DNA of 13,095 nt from CAZNER01 sp964572065 (lineage in GTDB: Bacteria; Patescibacteriota; Dojkabacteria; JAHIVN01), in the NCBI GenBank assembly GCA_964572065.1, contig CAZNER010000056.1:1-13095 (forward strand), read 5' to 3'. Under the pieces are notes generated by a model that saw only the letters and a list, made by a program, of their open reading frames with translations, was not told the DNA's origin and did not search any database. Positions 7,563-13,095 of the stretch are shown piece after piece; the first letter of the stretch is position 1; each line of letters starts with the position of its first letter. The translations under genes and the position numbers were made by a program.

Positions 7563-8078
7563 ATGTCCTTAAATCAATTATACGACGCAACAAAAAATCC
7601 AATAGATGTAAGAGTAAATGATCTTATAGCTGAAGGGGATGTTGAATTACGAAACAATGTAGCCGTAACTGGTGATTTAGTAGTAGCAGGTGATATTACA
7701 AATCCTGCGGGACCATTTAATTGGCAATATGAAGAATTTTCAGGTGTATTAAATATGACAGGAGCATGGACAGGTAATATCGCATACAATGCTGTTAAAA
7801 TAGGTAAATTTGTTAATTTACAATTAGAAGGTATTGTAGATAATTCCACAGCTAATGCAAATTTAACATCTTCAAATTTCCCCGCATCATTAGCACCAGC
7901 AGGTGGGGATCTTCTTATTGATTTAATATCAGTGGAAGATAATACAGCGATAGTCTTAGGAGCATGTATTATCGGAAATCAATTAACTCTTGGTATAGAT
8001 GCCGATGGAGCTCCATTTACAAATGGTGGAACATGTGGATTAGATCAAGATGTAAATATCTGTTATAATCTTTCATAA
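7563..8078 (+). CDS. Short fibre/spike protein with beta stalk and C1q/TNF-like head
   Basis: A 171-residue protein and the first of four paralogues. Residues 1-24 (MSLNQLYDATKNPIDVRVND) are the shared anchor. Residues about 25-50 form a short repetitive beta stalk (VELRNNVAVTGDLVVAGDIT) ending in a Pro/Gly hinge (NPAGPF). Residues about 55-171 look like a compact beta-sandwich head, with NFPASLAPAGG, SVEDN, a GNQLTLGID strand and a final aromatic YNLS. The layout of anchor, stalk and trimeric head is that of viral attachment fibres. Phage and giant-virus fibres use similar LTVxGDLxVxGDIT stalks. Host-receptor binding is inferred. The stop codon lies inside a hairpin (8072-8091). Confidence 0.8.
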   Translation: MSLNQLYDATKNPIDVRVNDLIAEGDVELRNNVAVTGDLVVAGDITNPAGPFNWQYEEFSGVLNMTGAWTGNIAYNAVKIGKFVNLQLEGIVDNSTANANLTSSNFPASLAPAGGDLLIDLISVEDNTAIVLGACIIGNQLTLGIDADGAPFTNGGTCGLDQDVNICYNLS

Positions 8079-8091
8079 TTTTTTTTATGAA
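8072..8091 (+). terminator. Hairpin overlapping the stop codon of the first fibre gene
   Basis: TTCATAA (8072-8078, containing the TAA stop) pairs perfectly with TTATGAA (8085-8091) around a six-T loop. It is probably a 3'-end hairpin. It lies only 13 bases before the next ATG. Confidence 0.4.
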
Positions 8092-8098
8092 GCAATAA

Positions 8099-8105
8099 TA
8101 TATAA
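8099..8105 (+). promoter_or_regulatory. TATATAA box overlapping the second fibre start
   Basis: AATAATATATA runs directly into the ATG at 8105, so the box and start codon share the A. The same sequence stands before the minus-strand gene starting at 290. Confidence 0.5.
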
Positions 8106-8554
8106 TGTCATTAAATCAAATCTCAACTAATACTAAAAATGCTTTAAATGTCAAATTCAACAATATTGAATTAGAAGGGAATGAATTAGGTCGAGTTGTC
8201 GAAGGAAATCTTACTTTTGCCAACGCTATAGTCGCTTCACCTGCATATAGAGCTGAAATATTAGGAAATGTATGTGTTTTAAGAATAGCACAAGCAAATC
8301 CAGTAGCAAGTGCATCAGATACTATTGAATCTACAGATTTCCCTGCAGAATTATTACCAGCTTCAAAAGCTGAAGGTTGTATTATGGTAGAAGACAATGC
8401 TACACGTGTAGCGGGATGTTACGCTATAGACATAGGTGCATCAGGTCAACTTTTAATCGAAAAACTCGATGCAAATAATAATCCAGCTGATTTTTCAGGC
8501 GCTGGTACAACTGGATGGGCTAGACCATTAGTTTTAACATACTTACTTAATTAA
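8105..8554 (+). CDS. Stalkless fibre-head protein
   Basis: A 149-residue paralogue of the neighbouring fibre genes. It keeps the anchor start (MSLNQISTNTKNALNVKFNN) but lacks the repetitive VTGDLxVxGDIT stalk; a short linker (about 21-40) leads straight to the head. Head landmarks align with the other copies: TDFPAELLPA (about 79-88), MVEDNATRVAG, SGQLLIEKLD, NPADFSGAGTTGW and a terminal LTYLLN. It may be a short spike sitting close to the capsid, or a head that mixes into trimers with its paralogues; both are inference. The fold is inferred from pattern only. Confidence 0.78.
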   Translation: MSLNQISTNTKNALNVKFNNIELEGNELGRVVEGNLTFANAIVASPAYRAEILGNVCVLRIAQANPVASASDTIESTDFPAELLPASKAEGCIMVEDNATRVAGCYAIDIGASGQLLIEKLDANNNPADFSGAGTTGWARPLVLTYLLN

Positions 8555-8556
8555 AA

Positions 8557-8605
8557 TAAATAATGCTAATTAGCATATTTTATTTTCTACATAATATTAT
8601 ATAAG
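8557..8605 (+). repeat. Intergenic 49-bp repeat, copy A (palindrome plus promoter)
   Basis: This copy is identical at 47 of 49 positions to 9203-9251. It contains a perfect 14-bp palindrome ATGCTAATTAGCAT (8563-8576), a TTTTATTTTCTAC tract, then ATAATATTATATAAG just before the ATG at 8608. It appears to join the 3'-end hairpin of one gene with the promoter of the next. Confidence 0.75.
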
Positions 8606-8607
8606 AA

Positions 8608-9201
8608 ATGCCATTACACCACCTTTATAGAGATATTTTCAAACCATGGTTGGATATAAGAGTAAACAATTTAACAGTTGACTCTCAAGCTACTTTAAAT
8701 AACGATTTAGTAGTATCAGGTGATATAACAGCAAATGATATAACCGCTAACAATGATTTAACTGTAACAAATGATTTAACTGTAACAAATGACTTAAATG
8801 TTAGTGGAATTGCAAGCGGTCCGACGGGTCCATATGTGCAACAGGAAGTTATAGAAGGTACATTACAATGGTCAGGAGCCCTAACTGGAACTTCAGATTA
8901 TAAAGCAATTATACAAAATGATCAGATGCATTTAAGATTAAATTTTTATTTAGATACTATCGTAAGCGGTCCATCAGCCATGGTTACAACAAATTTCCCC
9001 GCATCTTTTATACCCCCTGGAAATGCAAGAGGGTTCCTATTTGTACAACATAATGGGGTTGAATTAGCAGGCCAATGGAAGATAACAGCAGGACAACTTC
9101 AAATTAGATACTTAAATTCATCAGGCACACCTACAAATTTTACAACTGGAACTGTTGGAATTGTTGCTCAACAAAATTTAATATATGATCTTACACAATA
9201 A
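8608..9201 (+). CDS. Fibre/spike protein with repeat-extended stalk
   Basis: A 197-residue paralogue. The anchor reads MPLHHLYRDIFKPWLDIRVNN. The stalk (about 22-70) is built of short beta repeats (NDLVVSGDIT, ANDITANNDL, then NDLTVT twice and NDLNVS), ending in a collagen-like SGPTGP hinge. The head (about 75-197) carries TNFPASFIPPGN, a VQHNGVELAGQW strand, GQLQIRYLNS, TPTNFTTGTVG and a final LIYDL. The stalk repeat is also exact at the DNA level (8752-8787), so length has grown by recent tandem duplication. It is probably a trimeric attachment fibre; receptor binding is inferred. Confidence 0.8.
   Translation: MPLHHLYRDIFKPWLDIRVNNLTVDSQATLNNDLVVSGDITANDITANNDLTVTNDLTVTNDLNVSGIASGPTGPYVQQEVIEGTLQWSGALTGTSDYKAIIQNDQMHLRLNFYLDTIVSGPSAMVTTNFPASFIPPGNARGFLFVQHNGVELAGQWKITAGQLQIRYLNSSGTPTNFTTGTVGIVAQQNLIYDLTQ
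8752..8805 (+). repeat. 18-bp tandem repeat encoding stalk hexapeptides
   Basis: Two identical 18-bp units (8752-8769, 8770-8787; AATGATTTAACTGTAACA) and a degenerate third (8788-8805) encode NDLTVT, NDLTVT and NDLNVS in frame. Because the unit is a multiple of three, copy-number change would lengthen or shorten the fibre without breaking it. Confidence 0.85.
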
Positions 9202-9202
9202 G

Positions 9203-9251
9203 TAAATAATGCTAATAAGCATCTTTTATTTTCTACATAATATTATATAAG
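9203..9251 (+). repeat. Intergenic 49-bp repeat, copy B (hairpin plus promoter)
   Basis: Second copy of 8557-8605 with two substitutions. The palindrome becomes ATGCTAATAAGCAT (9209-9222), still a 5-bp stem, which suggests that pairing is kept. It ends in TATTATATAAG directly before the ATG at 9253. It begins two bases into the spacer after the previous stop. Confidence 0.75.
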
Positions 9252-9252
9252 A

Positions 9253-11567
9253 ATGTCTTTGAATCAACTTCATAGAGATGAATTAAAACCATGGTTGGAT
9301 ATTAGAACCAATAATCATAAGATAGATGGATATGCTAAGCTTGCACATAAGGATGGAAGTGATATAGTAGATGCAGATTTTGGACATGTGTATACAAAAT
9401 CAGACAATAAGATATATTACAAAGATGACCAACAAGTAGAACATTTAATAACAGGTGGACCAGCTGGTGGTCCATGGTTAGCCCAAGATTCAAATTTATA
9501 CCCAAATCAAAAAAGATCAGGTCCAGAAGCTAATAATTCAATAGGTATTAATTCAGATTTAACATCAGTTTCTACAACAGAAACCGGTCCAGCTGGATTA
9601 GGTTTAGTTATAGGTAGTGAAACTGCAACTAAATTATCTCAATTCATGGCTGTTAAGCATCAAGATCTTAACGAACAACCTATCTATGCATTAGTCAGAA
9701 CTCGTGGTACAGCATCAGTACCAACACCACTTCAAGCAGATGATAATATTGGTGGTGTATATGGTATATCACATAATGGTACAGGGTATGAAGTTAATGG
9801 TATACTTGAATTCCAAGCTGTCAATAACCAAACACCAACAAATGCAGATGCAAGATTTGTTGTTAGATTAACACCTACAAATGCTATAGTTCCTGATGAT
9901 GCTTTTATTTTTGACAGAGATGCTACTTTTGCTATGAGAGAATCAGATACTCCTGCTTTATTAGCGGGTTTTGGTAAAATATATGTTAAAAGTAGTGATA
10001 ATGGATTATACTTTTTAGATTCTAATGGTGTAGAATGGCCTTTAGGCGGTAGTGCTGTAGTTGATACTTTACAAGAGACTTATGATGCTTCAAACCCTGC
10101 CAATATTACATTAAATGGGACAAATGGAGGCATAGTTATAGATCCTAATGGTGAATCAGAGCCTATTCAAATAACTGGATGGCTTGAAATGAATAATAGT
10201 GGAGCTGATAAAAAGCTTGTTTTGGGATATCAGAACACAACAGGTCAAGAGGCTCATTGTATAGGATGGTTGAATGACATGAGCGGAGGGGAACGTAATT
10301 TTTGTTTTGGTCGAAGTAATGATTTATCTTCAGATCATGATGATCGAACTGTATTGGGATATTCAAACATAGTTTCGGGTGATTCTGCCAACTGTTTTGG
10401 TTTTTCAAATNNNNNNNNNNNNNNNNNNNNNNNNNNNNNNNNNNNNNNNNNNNNNNNNNNNNNNNNNNNNNNNNNNNNNNNNNNNNNNNNNNNNNNNNNN
10501 NNNNNNNNNNTTCAAATGTTGTAAATGGATTTTATTCTACAACTTTGGGCAGAGAAAATACAGTCTCAGCAGGAGATAGAAATTATGTAGTAGGATATTC
10601 AAATGAGATCTCAAATTCAGAACGAAATAGTATTTTTGGACATGGTAATAATTTATTATTTGCAAATACAGATGATTGTATAATTACAGGGAATAATAAT
10701 GAATCAAAATCCCGAAATGTTGTTATCTATGGTAAAAATAATGACTGTTTAGCATCATCAACTACTCGACAAGAAAATTTATGTGTTATAGGATCAAGTA
10801 ATGATTCTGGAACAAGTTGGTGCACAAATAGTATTATTGCCGGAAATTTGAATACAGTATCTTCAACATTTATTGGTAGTAGTATATTAGGACAAGGAAA
10901 TAATACAACTAATGGTAATAATGTGATATTATTAGGGAAATCAAATACATTTAATAATGGATCATTTTCCAGTATAACTGTAGGGATAAACAATACACAT
11001 AGTGCTTCCAGATCATTATCGTTAGGACAGGAAATAAATATAACATCTAATAGATCTGGGGCAATTTCTATGAATTCAACAGAAATAAATCATGTAATAG
11101 ACGATAATATAGGATTTTACTTCAATCAAGGGACAAGTCTTTTTGAAGGCGATGATGATCGTAATACTGCATTATGCGCAGGTAATACTCAAAAATTCTG
11201 TTTTAGTGGTGATGTAGATAATTTAACAGATACAATAGGTTTCACATATGACACCAATTTAATTAGAGCAGGTGGAGTTTCACAAGCATTTAATTTTAGA
11301 ATCAACGTTAATATATTTAGAAGTGATGCTGCATCATCAGTCAGTGAACATATAGAAAGCATCGGAATGGCAACATGGAGGCAATCTACAACAACTTTAG
11401 CAGTTCAATCATTAGTTAACACAGTTCTAATAAATGCCGATTACGCTTCATCTCCAACTTTAACAGTCAATGGTAATCTTTTAGAATTTAATATTCCAAC
11501 AGATAGCACAAACTCATACCATTTTGTAGGAACGTGTGAAGTAAATGTTTGCTCAGTTGGTGTTTAA
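9253..11567 (+). CDS. Long modular fibre protein with phage-tail-like and YadA-like domains; interrupted by an assembly gap
   Basis: The same anchor as the neighbours (MSLNQLHRDELKPWLDIRTNN) opens a much longer protein. A short module with the pattern GxxYxKSxDNxxYxxD occurs twice (about 41-68 and 238-265). Between them, about 148-220 (RTRGTASVPTPLQADDNIGG onward) resembles a domain common in phage tail fibres. From about 320 a beta-roll repeat of 14-16 residues with a G-x-x-N core (GYQN, GRSN, GYSN, GFSN) begins, like the YadA/trimeric-adhesin head. It continues across the N-run (10411-10510) as GREN, GYSN, GHGN and GKNN to about position 11090, followed by a separate C-terminal beta domain. 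The downstream open frame runs into the gap in the same repeat, so this is one gene. The two sides sum to at least 735 residues. Adhesion is inferred. Confidence 0.8.
10411..10510. other. Assembly gap (100 N)
   Basis: A run of exactly 100 N, the usual placeholder for an unknown gap. It lies inside repetitive coding DNA. Both edges carry TTCAAAT, so the flanks can be merged in frame with no missing bases. If sequence is missing, its length must be 2 modulo 3 to keep the frame, which 100 is not. Confidence 0.95.
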
Positions 11568-11577
11568 AACTTTCATT

Positions 11578-11608
11578 TAATACAGTTTGTAATAACAAAA
11601 CTGTATTA
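11578..11608. terminator. Bidirectional hairpin between convergent genes
   Basis: TAATACAGTTT (11578-11588) and AAACTGTATTA (11598-11608) form a perfect 11-bp stem with a 9-base loop, centred in the 48-bp gap between convergent stops at 11567 and 11616. It can serve as a 3'-end signal on both strands. The role is inferred from position and symmetry. Confidence 0.65.
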
Positions 11609-11615
11609 ATTTTAT

Positions 11616-12818
11616 TTACCAGTCGTTTCGCCAAGCTATTGATGATAAAGCATTACCAGAACCACCTGTGCTATCAAATACAACTAAAATACTATCTCCG
11701 GGTTGCAAAACAGTTGCAAAGTCCTCAAATTGAAGAATTTCTTTATCATAATCTGTTAAAGTGAATGATGCGACGGTTCTTCCTCCTGAATATCCAGTCA
11801 TTGTTTTATTATCTTCTACAGGCGTCTCATTTGTATCTACATCATTCCATGCTCCCCCTATTATAGTAGGATTTGCAATTATATTAACAATACAATTACC
11901 TGTATCGATATATGCACATGATATTAGTTTGATAACAATAGGAGATCGATTAGTTAAAGAATTGAATGTGGCTTTATTACGTATTGCAAGAACAGGATCC
12001 GGAGTTCCTGATACATTTACAGTATTTTCTGATGAGAATAATGCTCCATTGAGTCTTAAAGGACCTTGATTAAATACTGCTATTGATGGACAATATAAAT
12101 CACCAGCATTTCCAGCAGATTCAATTAACATATTAAATTGAAGTGATGGATTTCTAACGGAAGTATTTGGTGAAGTATTAGCATATTTAATTTTATGAAA
12201 AGGAATAAATCCACCTGTTTCAGGATTCTCAATACTAAAGGTAATCATACCATACCCCAACCATTGGAAGGATAATTGAAAAACATTACCAAGAGTAGGA
12301 TCATAATTAAATGCACTTTCACCTGCACCATCTAATATATCACAGTTAAAATTAGCTTGAACAACTTTTGTATCTGTTCCTAAATATCTTCTAATAATAA
12401 ATAAACCATCTGTAGTATTATATCCAACAATAAAACCATCTTGACTATCAAAGTATCCAATATAACCATTTGTTCCTGATCCAAAGTTATCAAAATAACA
12501 TGTCCATCTTAATAATAAACCTTGACCATTTCTATATCTTATATAGTTTTTATTTGTTAATTCGGCTGTATCTGTTCCACTTACAACACTTAATTTAGCT
12601 TTACCATCAACGGCTGATATACTACCAGCTCCTGATGTTGATTTAATATATTCAATGTCGCTAATAATGTTATATGGAAATTGTTCCTGAATTATAGGTA
12701 TATTCTCAGCTGTAATTTGCTCTCCGAAGGCAGATGTAGCTGGCTGAGTTAAATTATATAGCTCACCTGATTTATCTCCATTACTTGAAAGATATCCTAT
12801 TAATTGTATAGAACTCAT
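11616..12818 (-). CDS. Virion surface/tail-like structural protein (phage and algal-virus shared family)
   Basis: A 400-residue beta-rich protein. The ATG at 12818 (MSSIQLIGYLSSNG) is preferred over a TTG two codons upstream. Landmarks I recognise from a family common in phage and large-virus genomes are SAFGEQITAENIPIIQEQFPYNI (about 29-51, quoted only as landmark positions), a YRNGQGLLLRW strand, DSQDGFIVGYNTTDGLFIIRR (about 125-145), then NYDPTLGNVFQLSFQWLGYG and MITFSIENPETGGF (about 190-225), and KIKYANTSPNTSVRNPSL. The C-terminal 150 residues look like an additional beta domain. No signal peptide or membrane segment is present. It is convergent with the long fibre gene and probably forms another surface appendage; the function is not established. 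Confidence 0.75.
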   Translation of the reverse strand: MSSIQLIGYLSSNGDKSGELYNLTQPATSAFGEQITAENIPIIQEQFPYNIISDIEYIKSTSGAGSISAVDGKAKLSVVSGTDTAELTNKNYIRYRNGQGLLLRWTCYFDNFGSGTNGYIGYFDSQDGFIVGYNTTDGLFIIRRYLGTDTKVVQANFNCDILDGAGESAFNYDPTLGNVFQLSFQWLGYGMITFSIENPETGGFIPFHKIKYANTSPNTSVRNPSLQFNMLIESAGNAGDLYCPSIAVFNQGPLRLNGALFSSENTVNVSGTPDPVLAIRNKATFNSLTNRSPIVIKLISCAYIDTGNCIVNIIANPTIIGGAWNDVDTNETPVEDNKTMTGYSGGRTVASFTLTDYDKEILQFEDFATVLQPGDSILVVFDSTGGSGNALSSIAWRNDW

Positions 12819-12840
12819 ATACAATTAAGATAGAAATTTA

Positions 12841-13095
12841 TTAATATTCAAAACTGTTGATCTTATAGACCTTAGAAAGTGATTTACCGTAAAAGAATCC
12901 TCGAATGTAGAGTTCGAACCGGTCATCTGAAGTAACCACTACTTGTCGTTTGAAGTCACCGGTAGGCTCTATATCTTGTAAATGTTCGAGTAAATAGCAT
13001 CTGCAAGCGTCTGCATCGTAAGACATATACAATATCTTACTATCGTGACTAATAGGGTCCACTTCATTAACACAATAGACAGTTTTATACTCAGG
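12841..13095 (-). CDS. Partial small protein of unknown function (5' end outside window)
   Basis: The frame is open from the stop at 12841-12843 to the right edge (85 codons visible). A GTG at 13060-13062 could be read as a start, but the frame continues upstream with PEYKTVYCVNE, so the true start is probably beyond the window. The visible end (DRFELYIRGFFYGKSLSKVY) resembles the C-terminus of short unnamed proteins found in large algal viruses, but I cannot name a family. Base composition is visibly more GC-rich than the neighbouring structural genes, suggesting a different origin or selection. The stop lies 22 bases from the start of the gene at 11616-12818, in the same direction. Confidence 0.6.
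   Translation of the reverse strand, partial: PEYKTVYCVNEVDPISHDSKILYMSYDADACRCYLLEHLQDIEPTGDFKRQVVVTSDDRFELYIRGFFYGKSLSKVYKINSFEY

Noticed and set aside
7574..8397. Antisense open frames at 7574-7849 and 8116-8397 (minus strand)
   Set aside because: They lie wholly inside well-supported fibre genes, lack promoter boxes and encode no recognisable protein.
10545..11567. Independent gene starting at a TTG after the gap
   Set aside because: The frame is open back to the gap edge and continues the same G-x-x-N repeat, so it is the 3' part of the gene starting at 9253.
11549..12069. Plus-strand open frames at 11549-11764 and 11761-12069
   Set aside because: They are antisense to the 400-residue structural protein, which carries recognisable motifs over this whole stretch.
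12911..12925. tRNA-like GAGTTCGAACCGG (T-arm resemblance)
   Set aside because: No acceptor, D-arm or anticodon arm can be found around it, and it lies in an open coding frame.
1..13095. Terminal inverted repeats, CRISPR array or integrase sites
   Set aside because: None was seen. The only repeats are the 49-bp intergenic pair, the 18-bp stalk repeat and repeats within coding regions.

Overview
The window looks like the virion-morphogenesis half of a small eukaryotic dsDNA virus of the polinton-like virus (PLV)/virophage type, probably algal or protist-associated. The diagnostic set is all here: a short FtsK/HerA-type packaging ATPase, an adenain-like maturation protease, two tandem penton-type minor capsid proteins, and a double-jelly-roll major capsid protein (MCP). 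The DNA is very AT-rich, the standard code is used, genes are packed tightly, and most start codons sit directly behind a TATATAA-like box. No replication or integration genes and no terminal repeats are visible, so this is part of an element. Whether it is free, integrated or a provirus cannot be decided from the window.

Layout. Positions 1-1687 hold three minus-strand genes: two small lysine-rich helical proteins that may be paralogues, and a 343-residue basic protein with a duplicated 35-residue helical module, probably a DNA-binding core protein. A divergent promoter region (1688-1795) leads to the plus-strand ATPase (1796-2596), which converges almost end to end with the minus-strand protease (2598-3140). 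A 31-bp AT-rich spacer separates the protease from the two penton genes (3172-4182, 4201-5241) and the MCP.

The MCP gene is split. A 448-nt self-splicing-type group I intron without an ORF (6654-7101) separates the jelly-roll part (5278-6653) from a C-terminal tail (7102-7492). The proposed junction restores the reading frame through a split GT|C valine codon, giving 588 residues. The tail contains an LLGG|N sequence followed by a predicted amphipathic helix. This fits proteolytic removal of an MCP tail by the neighbouring protease, as known for mavirus, and recalls adenovirus protein VI.

From 7563 to 11567 lies a cassette of four fibre/spike genes that share an N-terminal anchor (MSLNQL..., KPWLDIRxNN) but differ in stalk and head: two with short beta stalks and C1q/TNF-like heads, one nearly stalkless, and one long fibre with a phage-tail-fibre-like module and a YadA-like beta-roll repeat. 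The last is interrupted by a 100-N assembly gap that may not represent missing sequence. After a convergent hairpin, two minus-strand genes follow: a 400-residue structural protein of a type shared by phages and large algal viruses, and a partial unknown gene running off the right edge.

Working together: ATPase and core protein for packaging, MCP plus pentons for the shell, the protease for maturation, and the fibres and 400-residue protein for host attachment.
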